In this document: positions 1 to 7,950 of the stretch, one piece after another
Layout: each line of letters opens with the position of its first letter
How positions within the stretch are numbered: the first letter of the stretch is position 1
NCBI GenBank assembly: GCA_002692605.1
Contig: NZLE01000050.1
Coordinates: 24,045-34,835, forward strand
Direction: 5' to 3'
Length of the DNA: 10,791 bases
From: Opitutia bacterium
Lineage (GTDB): Bacteria > Verrucomicrobiota > Verrucomicrobiia > Opitutales > Seribacteraceae
The notes under the pieces: generated by a model
Databases searched by the model: none
The model's input: the letters and a program-made list of their open reading frames with translations, nothing else
Told to the model about the DNA's origin: nothing
Program-made: the position numbers and the translations under genes

Positions 1-807
1 ATCGGTCGCCATCGCAGTTTTTTGTCCGGTCTGAGCACGAACTTCACCCATCATCGGGCTTACGTTTCCGGGGATGAGATCCGTCACATCGACTGGCGCG
101 TATACAGCCGTTCGGAACGTTATTTCGTCCGCAAATACGAGGCCGAAACCAACTATGAGGCATATCTTCTGGTGGATGCAAGTGCCTCGATGACCTTTGC
201 GGGAAGCCACGGATTGAGCAAACTGGATTACGCCAAGCGTTTGGCCGCCACACTTGCCTACCGAATCGTCGAAGACCGAGATTCGGCGGGACTGGCGGTC
301 TTTGACGATGAGCTGAGAGGGCTGGTTCCTCCCAAGGGATCCAAAAACGTTCTGGTTGACTTGGTTCGTGAATTGAACCGGGCTGAGAATTCCTCTCGAA
401 CCGAGGTCGGAGGCATTCTTACCCAAATATCGAGCCGAATGAAAAGGCGTGGTTTTGTGATTCTCATCAGTGATCTGCTTACGGATGAAGAAAGTTTCCT
501 GAGTGGAATCCATCAGCTCGCATGCGCGGGCCACAACGTCATCGTTTTCCAAGTTCTCGACCATGACGAGTTGACTTTTCCCTACGATCAATCCACCCGG
601 TTCATCGGATTGGAATCGGATGATGAGGTCGTGGTCGAGCCGGGCCGACTCCGGCAGGAATATCTTGATGCGCTTGGCGGAATGATCGACCGCTACCGGG
701 TGAATTTGGGAAATGCAGGAGTGGATCACGTTTTAGTGGATACGAGCGAATCGGTTGGGGCCATTCTGGCCTCTTATCTGGCTTCCCGCTCTCTTGCCCA
801 AGTCTAA
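1..807 (+). CDS. DUF58 domain protein (VWA-like), 5' end cut off
   Basis: This is the C-terminal 268 residues of a DUF58 protein; the frame is open from base 1, so the true start lies upstream. Visible family signatures are the G-x-H-x-S block (residues 2-6), R19-A-Y-x-x-GDE-x-R-x-IDWR (19-33), and a VWA-like domain with a MIDAS-type metal site: DASAS at 59-63, a loop-2 threonine at 134 (RTEVGG) and the loop-3 aspartate at 158 (ISDLL). The usual acidic residue before the conserved F (G-x-x-x-EF) is Asn14 here. I see no membrane segment in the visible part, so it is probably cytoplasmic. DUF58 proteins are typically encoded next to MoxR AAA+ ATPases and are thought to act with them as chaperone-like factors, so a moxR gene just upstream is expected but not visible. 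The stop codon overlaps the next start by one base (TAATG). The family call is firm; the substrate is unknown. Confidence 0.93.
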   Translation: MGRHRSFLSGLSTNFTHHRAYVSGDEIRHIDWRVYSRSERYFVRKYEAETNYEAYLLVDASASMTFAGSHGLSKLDYAKRLAATLAYRIVEDRDSAGLAVFDDELRGLVPPKGSKNVLVDLVRELNRAENSSRTEVGGILTQISSRMKRRGFVILISDLLTDEESFLSGIHQLACAGHNVIVFQVLDHDELTFPYDQSTRFIGLESDDEVVVEPGRLRQEYLDALGGMIDRYRVNLGNAGVDHVLVDTSESVGAILASYLASRSLAQV

Positions 808-1871
808 TGAAATCGATTGCCGCACTTGCGTTTCTGGCCTCCGTGGTCTTGCTCAAAGCGGATCAGGTCATGTTTTCGAACGGAGCAACGCGGATTTACG
901 AAAAGGTAAGTCTTGATGCCCAAGGCCATTTCGCGATTGATGGCAAAACCTATTCCCCCCAACAAGTCCTGCAGTGGATTACCGATCATCCCGCCACGGT
1001 CGGCCCCGCACACGAGGTGCTCCTTAAGGATGGGAGTCTTTATCTCGGTAAGCTTCTTGCCGCGGATCGGGATTCCCTCACCTTGCGGATCGAACCCATG
1101 GGAAAGCCGCTCGTGATTTCCCGGAAACGCATTCGGGAAATTGTTTTTTCTCGCCGGGTGGACAGGCTACTTCCCGCGGATTTCCCAAAGACGTCGAATT
1201 CGGGAATTCTCATTCGCAAGGGGGGAGGTCCGGTGCCCTGTCAATTGGAGGGTGTTTTTGCCGAGAAGATCGTTTTTTCAACCCAGTTGGGGAAGACCGC
1301 TCTGCCTTCCCATTCCTTGCTTAGCTACGTGATTTCCCACGGGTATGAAAGTCCTGAGGCTCGTTCCGCTCAAATGGAAATCGGATTGACCGATGGATCG
1401 GTTTTTCACGGTCAGGCATCCGGGGGCATGGACAAGGTCACGATTCGGACTTCTGATTTACCGGTTTTCAGCGTGCCGAAAAATGCCATTCGCTACGTTC
1501 GAACCCATGCTTTCGGTGAATGGTTGCCCATATGGACGTCGGGCAAGGCAACCCAGGATTGGTTGGGAAAAAAGGAAAAGGAGTACTGTTGCTGCGCCCT
1601 TCTTCTTTCGACGGGTGAAAGCGTTCGGATGCCGGCCCCATCGGATGGGGTCCTTTACCTCCATGCCAAGCGATTCTCCGGTTCGAGCGCCAAGTTGGTG
1701 GTGAGTAGGAATGGCAAGGACGTGATCGGTATTGAATTGAAGGGCAATTGGATCAAAAAGGTTTTTTCCATTGGAGAGGGAAGCAAGATTTCCTTTCGCA
1801 TAGAAAGTCCCGAAGCGGGAGCCTCGGCGATGATTGGTGATTTGGTAATCCTGAAAAACCGGCAAGGGTGA
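807..1871 (+). CDS. exported protein of unknown function with tandem small beta-repeats
   Basis: I do not recognise a named family for this 354-residue protein. Residues 1-18 look like a signal peptide (Lys2, hydrophobic core, LKA before Asp19). Residues 20-231 contain about four related units, each a hydrophobic strand, an (N/D)G or GG turn, two or three further strands and a closing I/V-rich strand: roughly 20-58, 70-114, 133-176 and 190-231, the clearest being VLLKDGSLYLGKL and IGLTDGSVFHGQA. They resemble short SH3/Sm-like beta-barrels. Residues about 255-354 form another beta-rich domain, ending in SFRIES...AMIGDLVIL, reminiscent of a jelly-roll carbohydrate-binding fold; that resemblance is weak. 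Three consecutive cysteines occur at 261-263 and another at 145. The ATG overlaps the DUF58 stop by one base without a visible Shine-Dalgarno, implying coupled translation. It sits between DUF58 and BatA-like genes that are usually adjacent, so it may be an extracytoplasmic partner of that system. Confidence 0.85.
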   Translation: MKSIAALAFLASVVLLKADQVMFSNGATRIYEKVSLDAQGHFAIDGKTYSPQQVLQWITDHPATVGPAHEVLLKDGSLYLGKLLAADRDSLTLRIEPMGKPLVISRKRIREIVFSRRVDRLLPADFPKTSNSGILIRKGGGPVPCQLEGVFAEKIVFSTQLGKTALPSHSLLSYVISHGYESPEARSAQMEIGLTDGSVFHGQASGGMDKVTIRTSDLPVFSVPKNAIRYVRTHAFGEWLPIWTSGKATQDWLGKKEKEYCCCALLLSTGESVRMPAPSDGVLYLHAKRFSGSSAKLVVSRNGKDVIGIELKGNWIKKVFSIGEGSKISFRIESPEAGASAMIGDLVILKNRQG

Positions 1872-4006
1872 TTGCTTTAAATTCGTTACCTTTGTGGGGA
1901 ACCCTTGCGGCTTTGGGAGTTTCCATCCCCATTTTGTTGCATCTTCTGAATAAGGCGCGTCCCAAAAAAGTGAATTGGGCGGCCATGGAACTCCTGCAAA
2001 AGACGACCCAGCGACAGGCCAAAAAAATCAAGCTCGAGGATTGGCTGCTCATGTTGCTTCGCTCCCTTACGCTACTGCTTGCCGCATTGGCCATGATGCG
2101 TTTGGTCCTGGTCAATGCGAGCGATCTCTTTTCGGGTTCTTCGCGGGAACTGATTGTCGCGATTGACGCCTCTTACAGCATGAACCACGGTCCTTATGAG
2201 AGTCGCTTCGAACGTGCCAAGAAGAAGGCCATGAAGCTCATTGAGTCGCTTCCCTCGGGAAGCAGGTTATCTTTGATTGCGATCGGGTCCCAAGCCGATG
2301 TCCTGATCCGTCATAAGGATCCAAGTAAGCTTTCAATGGAGAGATACCTCTCCTCCCTTCGGGTAAAACCGGAAAGATTCGAACTTGAGGCTTCCTTATC
2401 CGCAATCGAAGAATTGGTGGACGAGTCTGATTTGGCAAACCGTGAAGTCATTTTCCTTACGGACGGCCAAAAGCGAGGCTGGGAAGGAAATTCGCCATCA
2501 ATCACGGAACGATTTGCCGAACTGAGTAAAAAAGCCTCGATTTCCGTTCTCCCGCTGTTCGAAGAGTCCCATGAGAATCTTTCGGTGTCTGATTTTCATA
2601 TGGCTTCCGGAGTGTGCCGGGTCGGAGGATTCGCAAGTCTCTCCGCAAAAGTCTGCAATTACGGTGAAAACTCCGCTTCCACCTCGATCGAATTGTTGCA
2701 TGACGGGAGAGTCATGGACGTTCTGTCCGTGGGGCCTTTGCAACCGCAAGAGGAAAGACTCGTTCGTTTTGGCGTGGAGTTGGAATCTGCCGGACCCAAT
2801 GGATTCGAGCTCTCTATGGAGTCCGACAATCTCGAGGATGATAACCGGGCTTACCTCGCCCTTGACGTCCCTGAGAAGGTAAAGGTTTTGATTGTCGAGG
2901 GCAGTTCCGAGGAAGCGCGTTACCTGGAACTTGCCTCACGGCTTCAAAGGAGTGGCTATGCCGAGGGCCTGGTTTGCAGCATCGTTTCCGCCTCTTCGGT
3001 CTCTCCCGCCGAAATCCGGAAAAGTGAGGTGATCGTCTTGGCCAACGTGGGTGATCTTTCCGAAGAGAGCTTGGAAGCCCTCCGGGACGGGGTTCGAGGC
3101 GGCGGCGGTCTCTTGGTCTATGCCGGAAGTGAAATGGACGCTTTTTCAGCCGAACGAACGATTGGCGCATTGGTTCCCCTGACTTGGAATTCTTCGGTCA
3201 CGCCCGATGCGGGTCAGAGTCACCAAGTCCGAGTTTTCGGTCAATCCGACCCGTTTGGTCTGGAGTTGAATCGGTTGCAAGCGGAAATCTCCGATTTTCA
3301 GGTTGCCGGTTATCATGACGTTGCCGTCGGAGCGGACTCTAAGATTCTGCTCACTTTGGATAACGGCAAACCCTTTCTTTTCATGCATGAGGCGGGCAGG
3401 GGAAAGGTAGCTCTTTTCACCACAGGCCCCGGGCGTGAATGGAGTTCGCTTCCGTTGAATCCGGTTGGTCCGATCCTGTTTCATCTTTTGCTTCATGAAT
3501 TGTCGGGGAGCGGAATCCAGCGAGTGCTTCGAATCGGTGAATCCGTGAGCATCACCGTCCAGGCGAATCGTTTGGGCGCTGAGCCCAAACTTCTTCATCC
3601 CGATGGGCAGGTCAGCGTTCCCATGCGACGGGAAGTGGCGGGAGACGAGAAGTACCTCGAACTCATCCTGAGTCAAGCGGAGTTGCCTGGTTTTCACGAG
3701 TTGCAACTTGGAGAAAATGCGGAGGTCGAATTGCTTGCAGCGAATTTGGATTCCAAAGAGAGCAATCTCGAGCCCGCTACGGTCTCCGAATTGCAAGAAT
3801 TCCTCAAGGGAACGGAGGTTAAGGTGATCAGTGATCCGAATTCGACGGAAAGCTCGGTGAATCAGACGCATTTGGGTAGTTTCTTCGCATTTGCGGCCTT
3901 GCTCCTTTTTGCCGGGCAGTCCGCATTGTCCACGGAGTTAACCAGAAGGAAGCAACGGAGAGCTCCCGTCATTCGAACCGGTTTCGGAGTCGGAGTGAAG
4001 CAATAG
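1868..4006 (+). CDS. BatA-like membrane protein: VWA and amidotransferase-like domains
   Basis: The 712-residue product opens with the BatA-type N-terminal double-transmembrane domain: a helix at about 7-27 ending in IPILLHLL, a Lys/Arg-rich loop (28-58, with V-x-W-A at 35-38) and a second helix at 59-82. A VWA domain follows, with DASYS at 100-104 and loop-3 Asp199 (FLTDGQ). The loop-2 position aligned with the usual MIDAS threonine appears to be Phe171, so the metal site may be degenerate. Residues about 238-333 look like a CARDB/Ig-like beta domain. Residues about 336-440 (VKVLIVEG...GGGGLLVYAG) resemble a class I glutamine amidotransferase fold without the nucleophilic Cys. A last helix at 672-688 precedes a basic tail. 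The charge pattern places the VWA and later domains in the periplasm. The GTG start overlaps the previous stop (GTGA) and places the family N-terminus correctly. BatA proteins form membrane complexes with other VWA proteins; the role here is unknown. Confidence 0.92.
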   Translation: MIALNSLPLWGTLAALGVSIPILLHLLNKARPKKVNWAAMELLQKTTQRQAKKIKLEDWLLMLLRSLTLLLAALAMMRLVLVNASDLFSGSSRELIVAIDASYSMNHGPYESRFERAKKKAMKLIESLPSGSRLSLIAIGSQADVLIRHKDPSKLSMERYLSSLRVKPERFELEASLSAIEELVDESDLANREVIFLTDGQKRGWEGNSPSITERFAELSKKASISVLPLFEESHENLSVSDFHMASGVCRVGGFASLSAKVCNYGENSASTSIELLHDGRVMDVLSVGPLQPQEERLVRFGVELESAGPNGFELSMESDNLEDDNRAYLALDVPEKVKVLIVEGSSEEARYLELASRLQRSGYAEGLVCSIVSASSVSPAEIRKSEVIVLANVGDLSEESLEALRDGVRGGGGLLVYAGSEMDAFSAERTIGALVPLTWNSSVTPDAGQSHQVRVFGQSDPFGLELNRLQAEISDFQVAGYHDVAVGADSKILLTLDNGKPFLFMHEAGRGKVALFTTGPGREWSSLPLNPVGPILFHLLLHELSGSGIQRVLRIGESVSITVQANRLGAEPKLLHPDGQVSVPMRREVAGDEKYLELILSQAELPGFHELQLGENAEVELLAANLDSKESNLEPATVSELQEFLKGTEVKVISDPNSTESSVNQTHLGSFFAFAALLLFAGQSALSTELTRRKQRRAPVIRTGFGVGVKQ
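3570..3590 (+). repeat. perfect 8-bp inverted repeat inside the BatA-like gene
   Basis: GTTTGGGC (3570-3577) and GCCCAAAC (3583-3590) are exact reverse complements separated by five bases (GCTGA), followed by the pyrimidine-rich TTCTTC. The RNA could form a stable hairpin. It lies inside coding sequence for residues around NRLGAEPKL, and the following tract is not a convincing U-run, so I do not call it a terminator. It may be chance. Confidence 0.4.
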
Positions 4007-4012
4007 TTGGCT

Positions 4013-6265
4013 ATGGTTGATTCTCTATACGGCGCTTTGGGTAAAATGATCGGGGTTGAGGAAATCAGCGCCGTTCAATGGAAACTTGGAAATCCCCTCC
4101 CCCCCACCTTCCTCGGTTTTGCCCTTGTCGGCGCGTTCGTCTTCGTGGGATGGTCCTGTTACAGGGAATCTTTTCCGAGCAAGAAAGGCCTGCTTGTTCT
4201 TCTGCGATTCAGCGGGCTTGCGCTTCTGGTGTTGGCTCTCCTGCAGCCTCAGGTTCATTTTAAATTTGAAAAAAAAGGCGAAAGCCGGATTTTTGCTCTG
4301 CTGGATCGTTCCGAGAGCATGAGCATAAGCGACGATGGCGACGAAAGCAGGTGGGGAAAGGCAATTCAGGCCTTTTCGGGATCTTCCGAAAGTGTTCTTG
4401 CGCAACTGGGGGATGATCATGAAATCGAGGTGTTGACAGTTGGAAATGAGCTGAAGTCGGCAAGCGTGGAGGGCCTAAGGGATGAGGTTCCCCAAGCGGG
4501 CGGCTCTGCGATCGGATCGGCCATGGACGAACTGAAGGAGAAGGACGTGTCCGCAGTTCTCCTGTTCAGCGACATGGCTTGGAATGAAGGCATTGATCCG
4601 GTTGGCGTTGCCGGTAAGCTTGGTCGAAGAGGGGTGGCGGTCTTCCCCGTGCCGATTGGAAAATCGAATTCGCCCGATGCCGCCATCCTTTCGGTTCACT
4701 TTCGGGACCGGGTCTTCCCCGGAGAGGAAATCCCGCTCAAGGTTCAGTTGTCCTCCACGCCCGAGTTGGATGGGATGTCGACCGATCTGGTAATCAGTCT
4801 GGGAGATGAGGAGGTCTCTCGCCAATTGATCACCTATGTGGGGGGGCAGCAAATTGTGGAAATCCCCCTGAAGGGACAGACTCGCAAGGGGCGGGTCAGG
4901 CTGCAGTTGGAACTGGAGGGTGTCGAAAATGAAATCTCCTTGATCAATAACAAGGAAGAAAGATTCCTTACCTTTTTGGACGATAAGGTGAAGGTTCTTT
5001 ACGTGGAGGGAGCCCCTCGCTGGGAATACCGGTACCTGCGAACCGTGCTGATGAGGGATTCAAGGCTGGAGGTCAAGTTTCTCATGACCAAGGGAGATCC
5101 CGACCTCGCCAAGTATTCGCCGGAATACATCAGCGAATTTCCGGCGGTTGGCGAATCCACTCTCGATTTTGACCTTGTGATCCTCGGGGACGTCGATTCC
5201 AGGTATTTCGAGCGAAAGCAAATGGAGTGGATGGTCAAGCAGGTGAACCGGTTGGGCGGAGCCATGCTGATGTTGGGGGGGGCGGCTCATACGCCCCAAA
5301 GTTATCGAGGCTCACCCATTGAAGACCTGCTTCCGGTCAAGCTGAGGGGAGACCAATGGGCGCCGGTTCCGAACGAGCTCGTTGCTTCGCCCACTGATGA
5401 AGGTCTTTTGGGAAGGATCGCCACGCTCGGAGTGGAGGAGTCCATGGCCCGCAAGTTGTGGTCTCAGATATCGCCTTTGTATCAGGCCCCATCCGTCACG
5501 GCTAAACCCGGTGCGAACGTATTGGTGACGCTTGGGCGGAAGCGAGTGGATGGCTTGCCTTATCCTTTGGTCGCCTGGCAGAGGTTCGGAGCCGGAAAAT
5601 CGATGTTCGTCGGCACTGAATTACTTTGGCGTTTGCGAAAAACAGTGGGTCGCCAATACCATGAAAGCTTCTGGTCCACTACGATCCAGTTCATGACTTT
5701 GTCCCGGTTGCTTGGCGGTAATGAGAGAATCACCTTGGAAGTCGATCGCAATCGATATTCGGCGGGGGAGTCCGTCCGGCTCCATGCGGATGTCTTGGAT
5801 GATTATCTCGAACCGGTGGAAGATGAAAAATTCACCGTAACCGTAGCTAAGGTCGATGATTCCTCCTTCGAGGACCGGGAGTTGGATTTACGCCCGGTAC
5901 CGGGAGCCAAAGGCTTCTTTCAGGCATACTATCTGCCTCCGGATCCCGGTGATTATGAGATCGTCGCTACGGGTCTGGACAAGGATAAGGCAAACGTCAT
6001 TCGGTTTTCCGTCTTTGAGGAATCCCTGGAAATGCGTCGCCCGGGCATGCGTCTGGACGTTGCCGAGCAGATTGCGAAAAAGTCTTCGGGAGAAGTGATT
6101 CGCCTCGATGATCTAGGTACGATTTCCACAAAAATCGAAGAGAGGCGCCCCCGGTCGGTTCGCGAAATTACGCTCCGCCTATGGGATCATCCCCTTCTTT
6201 ATCTTCTTCTTTTACTTGTCGCCGGATCGGAGTGGTGGCTTCGTCGAAGGTTACGTTTGGTGTAA
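4013..6265 (+). CDS. membrane VWA protein with amidotransferase-like domain
   Basis: This 750-residue protein has helices at about 33-50 and 60-80 separated by a short basic loop (RESFPSKK), a VWA domain with DRSES at 98-102, Ser165 at the loop-2 position (GGSAIGSAM) and Asp187 in loop 3 (LFSDMAW), then a beta domain at about 215-320. An amidotransferase-like domain starts at 326 (VKVLYVEGAPRWEYRYLR) and includes LGGAMLMLGG near 415, where a catalytic cysteine would be needed but none is present. A further Ig-like region covers about 570-680, and a terminal helix (728-743) ends in a strongly basic tail. Topology predicts periplasmic VWA and amidotransferase-like domains. It shares its overall plan with the preceding gene, so the two are probably paralogous partners. 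I chose the ATG at 4013; an in-frame TTG at 4007, directly after the previous stop and 11 nt from a GGAG at 3992-3995, is an alternative adding two residues. The gene holds runs of C7, A8, G7 and G8. Confidence 0.9.
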   Translation: MVDSLYGALGKMIGVEEISAVQWKLGNPLPPTFLGFALVGAFVFVGWSCYRESFPSKKGLLVLLRFSGLALLVLALLQPQVHFKFEKKGESRIFALLDRSESMSISDDGDESRWGKAIQAFSGSSESVLAQLGDDHEIEVLTVGNELKSASVEGLRDEVPQAGGSAIGSAMDELKEKDVSAVLLFSDMAWNEGIDPVGVAGKLGRRGVAVFPVPIGKSNSPDAAILSVHFRDRVFPGEEIPLKVQLSSTPELDGMSTDLVISLGDEEVSRQLITYVGGQQIVEIPLKGQTRKGRVRLQLELEGVENEISLINNKEERFLTFLDDKVKVLYVEGAPRWEYRYLRTVLMRDSRLEVKFLMTKGDPDLAKYSPEYISEFPAVGESTLDFDLVILGDVDSRYFERKQMEWMVKQVNRLGGAMLMLGGAAHTPQSYRGSPIEDLLPVKLRGDQWAPVPNELVASPTDEGLLGRIATLGVEESMARKLWSQISPLYQAPSVTAKPGANVLVTLGRKRVDGLPYPLVAWQRFGAGKSMFVGTELLWRLRKTVGRQYHESFWSTTIQFMTLSRLLGGNERITLEVDRNRYSAGESVRLHADVLDDYLEPVEDEKFTVTVAKVDDSSFEDRELDLRPVPGAKGFFQAYYLPPDPGDYEIVATGLDKDKANVIRFSVFEESLEMRRPGMRLDVAEQIAKKSSGEVIRLDDLGTISTKIEERRPRSVREITLRLWDHPLLYLLLLLVAGSEWWLRRRLRLV

Positions 6266-6268
6266 ACG

Positions 6269-7948
6269 ATGAGTATCAACGAGAAAACGGCAAACGACGA
6301 TCCGCTTCAAGAAAGGTTGATGCGGTTATGGCGTCGTGAGCGTTTGCGCGTTCATGCCAAGGGCCTTGCCTGGGCCTTGCTCTTCCTTCCTCCCTTGCTT
6401 CTGGTTCTCTTCGGATTGGACCGTATGCTCGACCTGCCTCGGATGGGGCGATGGTCCTTCTTGCTCCTGGCTTTGGCCCTCTTCGTTTGGCAGGGCAGGA
6501 AGCGATGGTTTCTTCGTCTGAAACCATTCGATGCCCTTCATTGGGCCAGTCGGGTGGAAAAACACTTTCCGCAAATGGGTTCTCTTTTGATCAATTACGT
6601 CCAGATCGTTTCCCCCATACCCAAGGCATCGGGATCTCAGGAGTTGCTAGGTCTGGTCAGCCAGCAAGCCGCGCAAGCGTCCGGTTCCATTGATTTTTCC
6701 AAAACGGTTGATTTCAAGGACCTGAGGAAGAGTCTCAAACGAACCACGGTTTCCATCTCGGTCTTTTTGTTCTTCTGTCTCCTGTTCGGCGATTCGATGA
6801 GCGTCGCGATGAAACGTTATCTGGGATGGAATCTAGCCTATCCCACGGAGACGATCCTTTTTGAAATTCCCGGTGGCACGACCGTAGCCAAGGGGTCGAA
6901 ACTTTCGCTCTCGCTGGGAGTCAGGGGAAAAGTGCCCGAAGAGGGGATGGTTTTCGTACGATCCGAGGGCAGTGAATCCTGGAGGCAAATCAATCTCGTC
7001 CGTAATGAGGATGGAGGTTTCACCTATTCCGTGAATAAGGTGGAGGAGTCCTTCGAGTATTTTTTTGAGATTGGGGATGCGTTTTCCCATTCTCGCAGGG
7101 ATCCGGGGTCGGTCACCGTGGTGTCCCCCCCTGTCGCGGAGAAGCAAAGTCTCGCAGTCTCACCCCCATCCTACACGGGGTTGCCCGCTTATGAGACGAA
7201 AAATCTCTCCAGCGCGGTTCCGGAAGGTTCTCGTTTGACTTGGCTTGTGGAAATGAGTTCGGCGATTTCGGAAGCCACTCTTTATGGCCCTGAAGAATTC
7301 TCCCTTGCCGGTCAAATTGAGAGGGGAGGAATGGCCGTGAAGTTCTCTTGGATCGCCAGGCAATCAGGCGTTTACCAACTTAATTTTAGGGAAAGTGAAC
7401 GGGGTATGGAATTCAAGGGGCAAATTCATAAGCTTAGTCTGAGGGAAGATCTCGAGCCTAGGGTCACCCTGATTTCGCCTGGTTCGACGGTGCAGGCAAC
7501 TCCTCAAAAGACCCTGGATTTGACGGTTCGGGCATCGGATGATTACGGACTGTATGAATTTGCAATTCTGTACCGATTGAATGGAGAGAAGAATCGCCAT
7601 CGCATTTCTCTGGGAACTCCGCCAACCAACGATAGCCAGAAGGATTTGCCGTTTCCGCGTTCGGGAACTTGGCCACTCCGCTGGAAAATCCAGGAGGATT
7701 TGTCCGATCTGAGGAGTGGCGACTTGATCGAGATCGCCGTGGAAGTTTCCGAGGTTGCGCCTGATTCCGATTCTTCCCGAAAGGCGGTGACGAGAACCTG
7801 TTCCGTTGAAATCCTCTCCGTTGCAGAATACCAAACTTACATAACCACGCGATTCAATCAGTTGCAAAGCGACCTCGCCGAGTCCGAAAGACGAGAAATG
7901 CTCATTAAGCATGCGATTGAAGCATCCGGCTCCGAACCATCCGAATAA
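6269..7948 (+). CDS. DUF4175-like membrane protein with periplasmic Ig-like domains
   Basis: The 559-residue product has a basic N-terminus, helices at about 33-50 and 62-75, a cytoplasmic stretch (76-159, rich in Arg/Lys at both ends), a third helix at 160-174, and a long beta-rich periplasmic region. The motifs SPPSYTGLPAY (from Ser298) and ASDDYGLYEFAI (Asp424, Asp425, Tyr426, Gly427) are typical of the Ig-like repeats of DUF4175/TIGR02302-type proteins of Planctomycetota, Verrucomicrobiota and Alphaproteobacteria. The C-terminal 45 residues (about 515-559) are helical and charged, like the start of the coiled-coil part those proteins normally carry, but the gene stops there and the following gene seems to supply the rest. 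The start is the ATG three bases after the preceding stop; only a weak AAGG lies far upstream (6247-6250), so translation is probably coupled. No enzymatic motif is visible; a scaffold role is plausible. The function of DUF4175 is not established. Confidence 0.85.
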   Translation: MSINEKTANDDPLQERLMRLWRRERLRVHAKGLAWALLFLPPLLLVLFGLDRMLDLPRMGRWSFLLLALALFVWQGRKRWFLRLKPFDALHWASRVEKHFPQMGSLLINYVQIVSPIPKASGSQELLGLVSQQAAQASGSIDFSKTVDFKDLRKSLKRTTVSISVFLFFCLLFGDSMSVAMKRYLGWNLAYPTETILFEIPGGTTVAKGSKLSLSLGVRGKVPEEGMVFVRSEGSESWRQINLVRNEDGGFTYSVNKVEESFEYFFEIGDAFSHSRRDPGSVTVVSPPVAEKQSLAVSPPSYTGLPAYETKNLSSAVPEGSRLTWLVEMSSAISEATLYGPEEFSLAGQIERGGMAVKFSWIARQSGVYQLNFRESERGMEFKGQIHKLSLREDLEPRVTLISPGSTVQATPQKTLDLTVRASDDYGLYEFAILYRLNGEKNRHRISLGTPPTNDSQKDLPFPRSGTWPLRWKIQEDLSDLRSGDLIEIAVEVSEVAPDSDSSRKAVTRTCSVEILSVAEYQTYITTRFNQLQSDLAESERREMLIKHAIEASGSEPSE

Positions 7949-7950
7949 GA

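Noticed and set aside
22..24. TTG at 22 as the start of the DUF58 gene
   Set aside because: The frame is open back to base 1 and the family's G-x-H-x-S block is encoded before this codon, so the gene is cut by the window edge and starts upstream.
1196..1209. GAATTC repeated twice two bases apart, forming a small palindrome
   Set aside because: It is short, lies inside coding sequence, and nothing suggests a protein-binding site; chance is sufficient.
3146..3871. 241-codon open frame on the - strand
   Set aside because: It is antisense to the well-supported BatA-like gene, its translation resembles no family, and it is best explained as a shadow.
7364..7912. 182-codon open frame on the - strand
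   Set aside because: It is antisense to the DUF4175-like gene, which has clear family motifs in this region; there is no independent support.
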